A stretch of DNA of 55,958 bases from Solidesulfovibrio fructosivorans JJ] (GCF_000179555.1 NZ_AECZ01000025.1:39-55996); one strand, 5' to 3'. Shown: positions 41,894 to 50,338, counted from the stretch's first letter. Notes: generated by a model not told the origin, from the letters alone. Made by a program: numbers and translations.

Positions 41894-43585
41894 ATGAACA
41901 ATCACGCGCAGAATCTCCTCGTGCATTTCCGGCATGCCGAAGAAATCAAGGCGGAATCCCTCTCCTACAAATCCGTTAACCTCTCCCCGCGCCAACTGTT
42001 CGATCTGGAGCTTCTGCTCTCGCGAGCCTACTACCCGCTGACGGGATACCTCGGCCGGGACGATTTCGAGGCCGTGCTAGGCTCCATGCGCCTCGCCGAC
42101 GGAACGCCCTGGCCCATGCCGGTGAGCCTCGACGTGCCCGCCCCCCTCGGTGAAAGCCTCACTCCCGGGGACAAGCTGGCCCTGCGCGACCAGGAAGGCT
42201 TCATGCTGGCCGCCATGACCGTCGCCGAAGTCTGGCCGGCCGATCCCGTGCGCGAGGCCCGGGCCATCTTCGATGTCCAGGACATCGCCTCCCATCCGGG
42301 CGCCCGCGCCCATGTCCGACAGACAGCCCCCTTCCGCGTGAGCGGCGCGGTCGTCGGCCTGTCGCTGCCGCCCCATGTCGATTTTCCCGAGATGCGCCGC
42401 GGCCCGGCCGAAGTCCAGGCCGTTCTGCAGCAACGCGGCTGGCGCAAGGTGCTCGGCTGCCAGAGCGACGCGCTGCTCCACTGTCGGCACAAGGCAATGC
42501 TGCGCCAGGCCGCCACGGACGCCGGAGCAAGCGTCCTGCTGCTGCGAGCGGTGGGCGACGCCATGGCCGAGGGCGCGGGCCACTTCGCCGGCATCCGCTG
42601 CGCCCGCATCTTCGCCGACGCCTTTCCCAAAAATCTGCTGCTGTTAAACCTCCTGCCCCTGCCCCTGCGCACGGCCGGCCCCCGGCAGGCCCTGTTCGAG
42701 GCGCTGGTCCAGAAAAACCACGGCTGCACCCACTCCCTCGTCGGAGGCCGGCACGCCGACCCCATGCCGCCCGACGCCCCGCCGCTCTATCCCGTCGGAC
42801 AGGCCCAACGCTTGGTGGCCGACTTCGCCGACGAAACCGGCATCGCCATGGTCCCCGAAACGCCCATGGACTACGTCGAGGAGAAAGCCCAATACATGCC
42901 GCGCGCCCAGGTCGGGCCGGGCATGACCGTCAAACACATCGACGCCGCGGAATTCCGCCGCCGCCTGGAATTCGACCTGGATATCCCGGACTGGTTCACC
43001 CTGCCCGAGGTGGTCGCCGAACTGCGCGCCGTCTTTCCCCCACGGTCCAGACAAGGCTTCACGCTCTTCATGACCGGCCTCTCCGGAGCCGGCAAATCCA
43101 CCCTGGCCAAAATCCTCTACGTCAAGTTCATGGAACTGCGCACCCGGCCCGTCACCCTCCTTGACGGCGACATCGTGCGCCGCCACCTCTCCAGCGAACT
43201 GACCTTCACCAAGGAACACCGCAACCTCAACATCGCCCGCATCGGCTTCGTGGCCAGCGAAATCACCAAAAACGGCGGCATCGCCATCTGCGCCCCCATC
43301 GCCCCCTACGCAAGCTCGCGCAACGAAGCCCGCAGCCTCGTCGCGCCCCACGGCGGATTTGTCGAAATCCACATGGCCACCCCGCTTGCCACCTGCGAAC
43401 AGCGCGACCGCAAAGGCCTCTACGCCAAGGCCCGGGCCGGCATCGTCAAAGGCGTCACCGGCATCGACGACCCCTACGAAATCCCCGAACACCCGGAAAT
43501 CACCCTCGACACCACAAACCTCGCCCCCGGCGAAGCCGCCCAGGAAGTGCTGCTCTACCTCGAACGCGAAGGCTACCTCGCGTAA
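41894..43585 (+). CDS. ATP-sulfurylase-like/APS kinase fusion, degenerate sulfurylase half
   Basis: 563 residues. Residues 1-375 align with ATP sulfurylase (SYKSVNLSPRQLFDLELLLSRAYYPLTGYL, family-like middle). The catalytic QxRNPxHxxH motif is here QSDALLHCRH (190-199), keeping only Gln and both His, and the GRDHAG motif reads GGRHADP (284-290). Substrate-binding Arg and Asn are therefore missing. Residues 385-563 are a full APS kinase: P-loop GLSGAGKS (395-402), LDGDIVRRHLSSELTF, RNLNIARIGFVA and APIAPYASSRNEAR. Likely activity is phosphorylation of APS to PAPS, with the first half structural or regulatory. The ATG at 41894 is preferred; the frame is open upstream to 41747. The canonical sulfurylase for sulfate reduction must lie elsewhere. 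Confidence 0.88.
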   Translation: MNNHAQNLLVHFRHAEEIKAESLSYKSVNLSPRQLFDLELLLSRAYYPLTGYLGRDDFEAVLGSMRLADGTPWPMPVSLDVPAPLGESLTPGDKLALRDQEGFMLAAMTVAEVWPADPVREARAIFDVQDIASHPGARAHVRQTAPFRVSGAVVGLSLPPHVDFPEMRRGPAEVQAVLQQRGWRKVLGCQSDALLHCRHKAMLRQAATDAGASVLLLRAVGDAMAEGAGHFAGIRCARIFADAFPKNLLLLNLLPLPLRTAGPRQALFEALVQKNHGCTHSLVGGRHADPMPPDAPPLYPVGQAQRLVADFADETGIAMVPETPMDYVEEKAQYMPRAQVGPGMTVKHIDAAEFRRRLEFDLDIPDWFTLPEVVAELRAVFPPRSRQGFTLFMTGLSGAGKSTLAKILYVKFMELRTRPVTLLDGDIVRRHLSSELTFTKEHRNLNIARIGFVASEITKNGGIAICAPIAPYASSRNEARSLVAPHGGFVEIHMATPLATCEQRDRKGLYAKARAGIVKGVTGIDDPYEIPEHPEITLDTTNLAPGEAAQEVLLYLEREGYLA

Positions 43586-43590
43586 GAGGG

Positions 43591-43835
43591 CTGGGGCTCT
43601 GCCCCAGACCCCGCCGGGAGGCCATGGGCCCCCCGGGCCCCCCTTCCGGTGGGCTTTGGTTGGGCGGGGGAGGCGTTGGCTGGCGGAAGGACGGAGAGTA
43701 AGGAGAAGATGGCGGCGGAATTTGCCGGGACGCTGCCGCCGCTTCGCGGCAGGCTCGTCCCGGGCAAATTCCGTCGCCACCGCGCCGGTCGCCCCTTTGG
43801 GGCGACATTCGGAAAAAAGCTCTTTTTCTTGAAAT
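43591..43835 (+). repeat. Dispersed palindromic element, copy 2 (after the APS kinase fusion)
   Basis: Starts 5 bases after the stop codon with hairpin CTGGGGC-TCT-GCCCCAG (43591-43607), then CCGCCGGGAGG and GGGCCCCCCGGGCCCCCC, then the large palindrome with arms 43711-43732 and 43756-43778 (one extra base and one substitution in the right arm). The remainder, to about 43835, matches copy 1 through GGTCGCCCCT and AAAGCTCTT. It is the inverted copy of 61-300 and has the same polarity with respect to its upstream gene. No gene is supported between here and 44054; 43836-43976 shows only small hairpins (GCGGCGCTTCGCCGC and GGCGCGAAAGCGCC). Confidence 0.82.
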
Positions 43836-43980
43836 GCGGCGCTTCGCCGCTGGCGTGGTTGTTGCCGCTATCGCGTCCGGCGTCGAGGCGCGAAAGCGCC
43901 GCGTGCCGCCGGGCCGATTGCGGCAACAAATACCCGTTCGTCCGCCAACCCGCGAAGTCCCGCGCAATCAAAGCGTAAAG

Positions 43981-44043
43981 GGGGGTCCGGGGGGCATCAA
44001 GCCCCCCGGCGGAGGGGTGCAGGGGAGGCAGAGCCTCCCCTGC
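43981..44043 (-). repeat. 3'-end hairpin element after the minus-strand 172-residue gene
   Basis: Read on the minus strand from the stop codon at 44054: hairpin GCAGGGGAGGC-TCT-GCCTCCCCTGC (44043-44019), then CCGGGGGGC-TTGAT-GCCCCCCGG, then ACCCCCCTTT. It is the clearest example of the two-hairpin form of this family. Confidence 0.75.
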
Positions 44044-44053
44044 CAGCCGGCAG

Positions 44054-44572
44054 CTAGTTCAACTTATTCGTACGCCCGTGCGCGCGCTGGTATTCCGCGG
44101 CCTTGCGGCGTCCTTCCTGGCGTCGTTTTTCCTCGGCCTGGGTCAAACGGCGGCAGACTTCGGCGGCCAGGTCGCTACCGTCCTTGCCGGGCGGCAGGTC
44201 GCAGGCGGCCAGATCTTCGGCCATTTGTTTCTCCATGCGTTCGGATTCGAGAAACATCACGTAGGCCAGGGCCAGGGCGGCCTCGTTTTCCTCGCTGCCG
44301 TCGCAAAGGATTTCGAGCTGGGGCAGGGGCACGGTTTCGAAAAGCCGGTCCACGAACATGCCGATCCATTTCTCCGTCAATTCGGGCAGCAGGCGCGGCG
44401 TTTTTTCGGCCAGGACCCGGGCCGCCTCGGCTCCGAGATCGGGCCGGGCCAGATTGACGAAGGCGGACAGGGCTTCGGCGCGGCCGGCGTCATCGGTCCT
44501 GGCCACGCGGCGAAGGAGCGCCACGCGGGCTTTTTCCCGCAGGCCTGCGGCGGCATTGTCGGATGTTGTCAT
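44054..44572 (-). CDS. Hypothetical helical protein
   Basis: 172 residues, no signal peptide or membrane segment, rich in Ala, Leu, Glu and Arg, predicted all-helical. The C-terminal 40 residues (RRLTQAEEKRRQEGRRKAAEYQRAHG is split here by family-neutral charge) are strongly basic and acidic, likely an extended helix. AGGAGG upstream gives a clear start at 44572. The start codon overlaps the stop of the upstream membrane protein gene (ATGA), so both are made together and may interact. I recognise no family and propose no function. Confidence 0.75.
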   Translation of the reverse strand: MTTSDNAAAGLREKARVALLRRVARTDDAGRAEALSAFVNLARPDLGAEAARVLAEKTPRLLPELTEKWIGMFVDRLFETVPLPQLEILCDGSEENEAALALAYVMFLESERMEKQMAEDLAACDLPPGKDGSDLAAEVCRRLTQAEEKRRQEGRRKAAEYQRAHGRTNKLN

Positions 44573-45336
44573 GGGGCCTCCTTGTCCGCGTCGGATTCCC
44601 CGGGCGGCAGCACGTCGATGACGCGGCCGGGCAGAGCCTTTTGGTCGCACACGGTCCGGCCGTCGGCGGTGATATGTTTCTGGCCGTCGACGATGACGAT
44701 GCCCGTGCGTTCGAGGACCTCGCGGCGGAAGGCGTATTCCTCCTGCATGCGCCGGGTCTTGTAAAGAAACCACATGCGCACGAGGTAGCTTAAGCACCAG
44801 GCCGCCACGAGTCCGAGCATGACCCACGGCGCGATGACCTCCACGTGGTCGCCGATGCGCAGGAGCATCTGAATGACCGCGTCGAGGTAATAGAGCGCCA
44901 CGCCGAGGAGCATCAGGCCGCCGAGGAGGATGACGGTGGGCAGGCCGCGCGACAGGCTGATGATTTTTCGCAGCCGTTCGGGCATATAGCGCAGGTGTTC
45001 CTCGTCCATGGCCGGATCGCCCTTGAAGAAGCGGTTGAAGCCCTGACCGATGATATTGACCACGAGCATGATGGCGGCCGGGGCGAGGATCAGGGCCACA
45101 CCGTAGGGAATCCAGGGGAAGCGGAACTGGGTCGTGCCGTCCGGGAGTTTGTGGGAGTTGATGATGCCGTAGCACACGGCCGCGATGGTGACGGCGAATT
45201 CCACCAGGATGACCCCGATGGAAAGGAAGGTCAGCAGGTTCTTTTTTTCCCTGTCGGACAGGGTCATGCCGAAACCGCCCGGGCTGGCTGCGCCGCCCTT
45301 GGCTTCGGTCGCGTCGTTGTCTTGCGGGTTATCCAT
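44569..45336 (-). CDS. Hypothetical four-helix membrane protein
   Basis: 255 residues from the ATG at 45336. A disordered N-terminus (1-30, Asp/Ala/Gly-rich) precedes four hydrophobic segments (about 36-57, 75-95, 135-155 and 165-188). Cytoplasmic-looking charged stretches include FNRFFKGDPAMDEEHLRYMPERLRK and the C-terminal domain after 190 (YKTRRMQEEYAFRREVLERTGIVIVDG). It begins with no obvious family motif. It is coupled by a 4-base overlap to the downstream helical protein gene. Together they could form a small membrane complex, but the sequence gives no activity. Confidence 0.75.
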   Translation of the reverse strand: MDNPQDNDATEAKGGAASPGGFGMTLSDREKKNLLTFLSIGVILVEFAVTIAAVCYGIINSHKLPDGTTQFRFPWIPYGVALILAPAAIMLVVNIIGQGFNRFFKGDPAMDEEHLRYMPERLRKIISLSRGLPTVILLGGLMLLGVALYYLDAVIQMLLRIGDHVEVIAPWVMLGLVAAWCLSYLVRMWFLYKTRRMQEEYAFRREVLERTGIVIVDGQKHITADGRTVCDQKALPGRVIDVLPPGESDADKEAP

Positions 45337-45767
45337 AGAAGGTCTCTTCCACCTTGCCGAGTGAGCGGTCCGCCGGCCCAAAACCGGACCATCCCATTGC
45401 GCAGCGATTGCGGGGACGGCGGCACGGCGGGGACGGGGTTACGGGAAAAACCGGGGTGGGAACGGTTCCGGGCCGGCCGCGTCATCGAAGCCGCACGGCT
45501 TGCGCCGTTTCGCGCCCGACGCCGCAACGCGTAAGCGCCCCGGAACATCACGCCGGCCAGGACACCAAGCGGGGCATCTCCAGGCGAGGTTCCCCCACCA
45601 CGCGGTGTTCGTAGTATACAGCATCCCAGCCACGCCATCAGGTAAGGGTTAACCGTCGAGAAGGCAAGTCCCCCGGGGGCCGCCGGGACTTCTCCCAGCC
45701 TGCTTCGAGCCGGACGACAGGGAGGAAAACGGCTCATCGCGGAGGGGCATGGGCGGGGTGTTGGGCA
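45337..45767. other. Divergent intergenic region without a supported gene
   Basis: About 430 bases between the four-helix membrane protein gene and the candidate promoter at 45768. Short open frames on both strands lack ribosome binding sites and family features. A weak hairpin, CCCCCGGGGG (around 45670), is present. I see no RNA gene. Confidence 0.4.
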
Positions 45768-45796
45768 TTGTCAGCCACCGGGCTTTTTTATTATGA
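45768..45796 (+). promoter_or_regulatory. Candidate promoter upstream of the MscS-partner operon
   Basis: TTGTCA (45768-45773) and TTATGA (45791-45796) are 17 bases apart, within the only AT-rich patch of the 600-base divergent region. The leader to the start at 45938 would be about 135 bases. Confidence 0.3.
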
Positions 45797-45937
45797 AATT
45801 CTCTTCACGTTGACCGGCGGTTCTTTCCCGACGTCCCTCCGCGTTCGAAACCGTTTCCATGCCGGCTCGGCCCCGATGGTTCCACCGTCGCCGCCTTCGG
45901 GATTGCCCGCACGCCAGCCTTGGGCTAACGTGCGACC

Positions 45938-47146
45938 ATGTCCCGACCATCCGCTCCGGCTGGCGAGCACACCCCCGGTCCCTGGCGTTTTATCCCCCTG
46001 GCCGACTACGCCCGTCCCCACGGACCGACCACGGCCACGGTACGGCGGGAGCTCCGGTCCATCTTTCGCGGATTTTTCGGCCGCCCCGAACAGCCCGAGC
46101 CCTTTTCCGGGCCGGAAAAACTCTATCCCCCGCCGGCCCGCCTCACCGAAGCGGTCTCGCCGGCATTGCGGCCGGATCTGGCCGCCGAAGACCTGCTTCC
46201 CACCTGCGCCGTGGTCATGGAGCACCCTTCCGACAACGTGCTGGTGGCGGATCCGCCGGGTGGCGCGGGCATCGCCGCCCTGGCTCTGGCCGCCAGGCGT
46301 TGCCGCATGCCCATCATCGCCCCGCCCACGCCCGAGGCCGTCCTGACCGGCGGCGGGGAATGGCTGTCGCGTCTGGCCCGGTACCGGGAAGGGCCGGTGT
46401 GCATCCCCCGGCTGGAGCGGCTCTTTTTGCGCCATGCCGACGGATTGACGCTGCTGCGCCGGCTCGGCGAACTCCTTGCCGCGGGCGATCGCACGTTTTT
46501 TTGCGGCTGCGGTACGTTCGCCTGGGCTTATCTGCGCCGCGTTTTGGATATGGGAGCGCTTTTTCCCGGGCCGCTGACACTCGCCCCCTTCGATGGCCAA
46601 GCCCTTGGCCGCTGGTTCGCCAGCGCCCCGCCCCTGACCGGCCATGTGACGGTGCGCCAGGCCGACACCGGCGCGCCGGTGCTGCCGGACGACGACGCCC
46701 CCGACGCGCCGGCCTCGGATTTCCTCAAAAACCTGGCTTTTTACGTCTGGGGCCAACCGGGCGCGGCGCTGGCCTTCTGGCGGCGCAACATCCTTTTCGG
46801 CGCCGATCCCCTGGCCCTGCGCCATCCCCATTCCGACCCGGACCCCACGGAGCGCCCGCTGTGGGTGCGACCTTTTGCCGAAACCACCGCGCCCGAAATG
46901 CCCGAGCCGAACCGGCGCGACACAGTCTTCGTCGTATCGGCCCTGCTCGTCCATGGCGGGCTGCCCCAGGACCGGCTCGGCCGGGTGCTGCCCCTTATGG
47001 CCGACGCCATCCCGGGCGTTTTGAGCCGGTTGCGACGGGCGGGCGTCATTGCCGCCACGGCCGGTCGCTGGCGCGTCCTGCCCGTGGCCCTGCCATCCTG
47101 CCGCCGGCTGCTCGCCGAACAGGGCTACCTGGCCGACGACGTGTAA
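45938..47146 (+). CDS. Unknown protein with decayed P-loop-like segment and winged-helix-like end
   Basis: 402 residues, soluble, no signal peptide. Residues 92-118 (VVMEHPSDNVLVADPPGGAGIAALAL is shown here only in part: VADPPGGAGIAALAL) look like a strand and glycine loop of a P-loop NTPase that has lost the Lys and Ser/Thr of Walker A. Later segments (DRTFFCGCGTFAWAYLRR) suggest a parallel beta-sheet core. The last 75 residues (VFVVSALLVHGGLPQDRLGRVLP then GVLSRLRRAGVIAATAGRWRV) resemble a winged-helix domain. The ATG at 45938 has no clear ribosome binding site. The gene precedes an MscS channel gene by 9 bases, so the two are probably co-expressed, and it may regulate or partner the channel. 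The fold assignment is tentative. Confidence 0.65.
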   Translation: MSRPSAPAGEHTPGPWRFIPLADYARPHGPTTATVRRELRSIFRGFFGRPEQPEPFSGPEKLYPPPARLTEAVSPALRPDLAAEDLLPTCAVVMEHPSDNVLVADPPGGAGIAALALAARRCRMPIIAPPTPEAVLTGGGEWLSRLARYREGPVCIPRLERLFLRHADGLTLLRRLGELLAAGDRTFFCGCGTFAWAYLRRVLDMGALFPGPLTLAPFDGQALGRWFASAPPLTGHVTVRQADTGAPVLPDDDAPDAPASDFLKNLAFYVWGQPGAALAFWRRNILFGADPLALRHPHSDPDPTERPLWVRPFAETTAPEMPEPNRRDTVFVVSALLVHGGLPQDRLGRVLPLMADAIPGVLSRLRRAGVIAATAGRWRVLPVALPSCRRLLAEQGYLADDV

Positions 47147-47155
47147 GGAACGGCC

Positions 47156-47992
47156 ATGGACCAGATACGCGAACACGCCCTGTCCATCCTGCGCGACCTG
47201 GACACCATCAACTACCTGGCCATCGCGACCGTTCTCTGTTGCGCCTGGATCCTCAAGAAGCTGGTCGACATCGCCATCCCCTGGGTGACCGCCCGACTGG
47301 CCCCGGGGTGGCGGCTGCGGCTTTTGCCCCTGATCCCGTTCCTGCGGCTGGTCATCATCCTGGGCAGCGCCCTGCTCATCCTCCCCATGGTCGTGCGCCC
47401 CACGGCCGCCAACCTGATCGCCCTGGCCTCGATCTTCGGCATCGTGCTCGGCTTCGCCTTCAAGGAATACGCCACCAACCTGCTGGCCGGGGTGGTGGTC
47501 GTTTTCGAAAAACCGTACCGCCCGGGCGATTTCGTGCGCATCGGCGACGCCTACGGCGAGGTGCTGGCCGTCAACCACCGCAGCCTGCGCCTCGTCACCC
47601 CCGACGACACCGTGGTGACCATCCCCCACGGCGTCATCTGGAAGGACCCGGTCTATAACGCCAACGACGGCAAACGCACGCTCATGTGCGTGGCCACCTG
47701 GCGCCTCGTGCCGGAGCACGACAGCGTCCGGGCCAGGGAGATCCTGCGCGATATGGCTCTTTCCAGCCCCTTTCTCGACTGTGACCGCCCGGTGTCCGTG
47801 ATCGTGACGGAAACCCCGCTCGGCACCCGCTATGCGCTCAAGGCCTATCCCGTGGACTCCCGCGACCAGTTCGACTTCCTTACCGACCTCAGCGTGCGGG
47901 GCAAGGCCGCCCTGCTCGCCGCCGGCTTCACTTGCGCCACGGCTGACGCCGCCATCGCCCCGGCCGGGAACGCCGGTTTCTCCCCTGGTTGA
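47156..47992 (+). CDS. MscS-family mechanosensitive channel
   Basis: 278 residues. Three membrane helices: about 18-35, 60-80 and the pore-lining TM3 region 82-112 (NLIALASIFGIVLGFAFKEYATNLLAG split around the Gly/Ala ridge). The cytoplasmic beta domain follows at once (VFEKPYRPGDFVRIGDAYGEVLAVNHRSLRLVTPDDTVVTIPHG in pieces), with the diagnostic KPYRPGDFV and VTIPHG. It opens under membrane tension to release solutes. AAGGAA lies before the ATG. It is co-transcribed with the upstream 402-residue protein gene; the downstream receiver-Hpt gene starts 87 bases later. Confidence 0.9.
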   Translation: MDQIREHALSILRDLDTINYLAIATVLCCAWILKKLVDIAIPWVTARLAPGWRLRLLPLIPFLRLVIILGSALLILPMVVRPTAANLIALASIFGIVLGFAFKEYATNLLAGVVVVFEKPYRPGDFVRIGDAYGEVLAVNHRSLRLVTPDDTVVTIPHGVIWKDPVYNANDGKRTLMCVATWRLVPEHDSVRAREILRDMALSSPFLDCDRPVSVIVTETPLGTRYALKAYPVDSRDQFDFLTDLSVRGKAALLAAGFTCATADAAIAPAGNAGFSPG

Positions 47993-48078
47993 ATCCATTC
48001 GGCTTTATGCTATCGTTTGACTCCGCAACAGAGCAGCCGGCCGGCCGCACGGTCGGCAAAGGATTTCAGGAAACACCT

Positions 48079-48858
48079 ATGCGCGCAGACGGGCCGGATC
48101 AGGCCAAGTCTTCCCTGTCCGTGCTGGTAGTGGACGACAACGACATCAACCAACTTTACATGCAGCATCTTTTGCGCAAGCTGGGGCACGAAGCGGTCGC
48201 GGCCTACGACGGACGGCAGGCGCTTGACGCCCTGGCCTCCCAACGCTTCGACATCATCCTCATGGATGTCCAGTTGCCGGACAACAACGGCCTGGACCTG
48301 ACCCGGATCATTCGCGACGGCAAAGCCGGGACCGCCAATGCACCGGACATCCCCATCCTGGCCACCACCGCTTTCGCCCTGTCGGACGATCGCGCCCGGT
48401 GCCTGGAGGCGGGCATGAACGACCATCTGCCCAAGCCCCTGCGCGCCGAGACACTGCGCCAGGCCCTGGAAGACTGGTCCCGCGCGCCCGCTGGCAACGG
48501 CTCCGGCCGGCAAGCGCCCTTCGACCTGGCCGCCTTCACCCGCGAAAGCCGGCGGGAATTCGCCACGGAAATGCTCGCGCTCTTTCTGGAACTGGCCGAG
48601 CCCCGGGGGCGCGCCCTGCGCCAGGCCCTGGAAGACGGCAACCTGGAAGCCGCCGTGGCCGCGGCCCACGATCTGGCCGGCATGGCCGGCCCCATCCGGG
48701 CCAACCGGCTCCACGAAAGCATGAAGGCCGTCCAGGAAGCCTGTCTCACGGGCGATCTCGACCTCTGCCGCGCCATCTACGCCCGGGCCGACAGCGAACT
48801 GGACGCCGTGCTCGGGGCCGTGCGCGCCCATCCCTACCTCCTCGCCAAGGGCGCCTAA
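48079..48858 (+). CDS. Response regulator with C-terminal Hpt domain
   Basis: 259 residues from the ATG at 48079 (AGGAA upstream; the frame is open to a TTG at 47989). The receiver (10-130) has Asp19 and Asp20, phospho-acceptor Asp63 (LMDVQLP) and Lys119 (LPKPL). A linker leads to an Hpt domain (about 150-245) with phospho-acceptor His197 in AAAHDLAGMAG. Such proteins relay phosphate between hybrid kinases and terminal regulators. The nearest hybrid kinase in the window is the one at 4648; nearer kinases lack receivers. A terminator-like hairpin follows. Confidence 0.9.
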   Translation: MRADGPDQAKSSLSVLVVDDNDINQLYMQHLLRKLGHEAVAAYDGRQALDALASQRFDIILMDVQLPDNNGLDLTRIIRDGKAGTANAPDIPILATTAFALSDDRARCLEAGMNDHLPKPLRAETLRQALEDWSRAPAGNGSGRQAPFDLAAFTRESRREFATEMLALFLELAEPRGRALRQALEDGNLEAAVAAAHDLAGMAGPIRANRLHESMKAVQEACLTGDLDLCRAIYARADSELDAVLGAVRAHPYLLAKGA

Positions 48859-48894
48859 CGGACTTTTTCGGCTCGGCTTCGCGGAGAACATGCC

Positions 48895-48932
48895 GGAGGG
48901 GGCGCCTGTGAAACGGGCCCTCCCCTTTTTTT
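48895..48932 (+). terminator. Rho-independent terminator after the receiver-Hpt gene
   Basis: GGAGGG (48895-48900) pairs with CCCTCC (about 48918-48923), extended by GGCGCC against GGGC with a short loop, and is followed by seven T (48926-48932). It lies 37 bases after the stop codon. The rest of the gap to msrAB, to 49079, shows no further feature beyond the ribosome binding site. Confidence 0.6.
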
Positions 48933-49079
48933 CTCCCCTTTCCATGCCGCATACGGCGCCTGCCCGCTCCCGGGACCGTCGGCATACCTTCCCAGAACCG
49001 TTTCCTGTCTTACATCAAAAAAGGAACCCGCCGCGTAGGAATTTACGCCCAGGCGGGATGCCGACAAAAGGAGGTCGCC

Positions 49080-50228
49080 ATGTCCCTCCGAAAATCCATT
49101 TCGCCCACATGGTCCCGGATCGCCATGGTCCTGGGCCTGTTCGCGCTGCTTGTTTCCGCCGTCCCCGCTTTCGGGGCCGGCCAAACCGCAATCAGGACGG
49201 AGACCGCCATGACCAGCCACACCGACGCCGACCGGCAGGTGGCCACCCTTGCGGGGGGCTGCTTCTGGTGCGTGGAATCGGATCTGGAAAAGCTCCCCGG
49301 CGTCCTGGACGTCGTTTCGGGCTATACCGGCGGGGAGGAGCCCCACCCCGACTACGAACAGGTTTCCTCCGGCCGCACCGGCCACTACGAGGCCGTCCAG
49401 GTCTTTTACGATCCCGCGCGCGTAAGCTACCGCCGGATTCTGGACGCGTTTTTGCGCCATATCGACCCGACCGACCCGGGCGGCCAGTTCGCCGACCGGG
49501 GCCGGCAATACCGCACCGCCATCTTCTACCACACCGAAGCGCAGAAAAAGGAAGCCGAGGCCGCCCTGGCCGAGTTGGCCGCCACGGGCCGTTTCGACAA
49601 GCCGCTCGTCACGGCCGTCTTGCCCTTCACCTTTTTCACCGACGCCGAGGCCTATCACCAGAACTATTACAAGACCCACAAGCTCCAGTACCAGACCTAC
49701 CGGCGCTTTTCCGGCCGCGACCAGTTTCTGGCCCAAATCTGGGACAACAAGCCCGCCGCGCCGGAGCCGAAGGCGAACGGCGATTGGCGGCATTTCCAAA
49801 AGCCCGGCGTCGACGTCCTGTCCAAGCGCCTGACGCCCCTGCAATTCACGGTCACCCAAAACGAAGGCACGGAGCGCCCCTTCGACAATGCCTATTGGGA
49901 CAACAAGGCCCCCGGCATCTACGTGGACGTGGTGTCCGGCGAACCGCTCTTCAGCTCCCGCGACAAGTACGATTCGGGCACGGGCTGGCCGAGCTTCACC
50001 CGGCCGCTGGCGCCGGACAACATCGTCACGCGCGAGGACAAGCGTCTTTTCACCACACGCACCGAAGTGCGCAGCCGCCACGGCGACTCGCACCTGGGGC
50101 ACGTTTTCAAGGACGGCCCCGCGCCGACTGGCCTTCGCTACTGCATGAATTCCGCCGCCCTGCGCTTCATTCCCGCCAAGGACATGGAGGCCGCCGGCTA
50201 CGGCGAATTCGCCAAGGGCCTGCACTAG
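49080..50228 (+). CDS. msrAB: Exported bifunctional methionine sulfoxide reductase A/B
   Basis: 382 residues. A signal peptide (1-33, [17 protein letters not shown]) targets it to the envelope. The MsrA domain (about 52-215) has GGCFWC with catalytic Cys61, GYTGG, and the C-terminal YHQNYY. The MsrB domain (about 235-370) has SGTGWPSF, the [13 protein letters not shown] motif and catalytic Cys355 in [13 protein letters not shown]; it lacks the zinc-binding CxxC pairs of the other MsrB form. It reduces both S and R diastereomers of oxidised methionine in exported proteins, needing an electron donor from the membrane that is not encoded nearby. AGGAGGT before the ATG gives a strong start. Confidence 0.95.
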   Translation: MSLRKSISPTWSRIAMVLGLFALLVSAVPAFGAGQTAIRTETAMTSHTDADRQVATLAGGCFWCVESDLEKLPGVLDVVSGYTGGEEPHPDYEQVSSGRTGHYEAVQVFYDPARVSYRRILDAFLRHIDPTDPGGQFADRGRQYRTAIFYHTEAQKKEAEAALAELAATGRFDKPLVTAVLPFTFFTDAEAYHQNYYKTHKLQYQTYRRFSGRDQFLAQIWDNKPAAPEPKANGDWRHFQKPGVDVLSKRLTPLQFTVTQNEGTERPFDNAYWDNKAPGIYVDVVSGEPLFSSRDKYDSGTGWPSFTRPLAPDNIVTREDKRLFTTRTEVRSRHGDSHLGHVFKDGPAPTGLRYCMNSAALRFIPAKDMEAAGYGEFAKGLH

Positions 50229-50285
50229 GCCCTGTCGCGCAGGCGCCTGCCGGACGAAAGCGGCTTCACGGCGGTGTCGGATAGC

Positions 50286-50307
50286 TGCAACTATACTATC
50301 TGTTGCA
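50286..50307. promoter_or_regulatory. Inverted repeat TGCAAC-N10-GTTGCA
   Basis: Perfect 6-base arms in an AT-rich patch of the 316-base gap between msrAB and the next kinase gene. A TATACT sequence lies within the spacer but no matching -35 hexamer was found. It could be an operator. Confidence 0.3.
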
Positions 50308-50338
50308 AAATAAAAGGAAACGACTAAGAAAAGAAACG

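Noticed and set aside
43649-43978. Short frames across the repeat region after the APS kinase fusion
   Set aside because: They are translations of the dispersed repeat and have no ribosome binding sites or family features.
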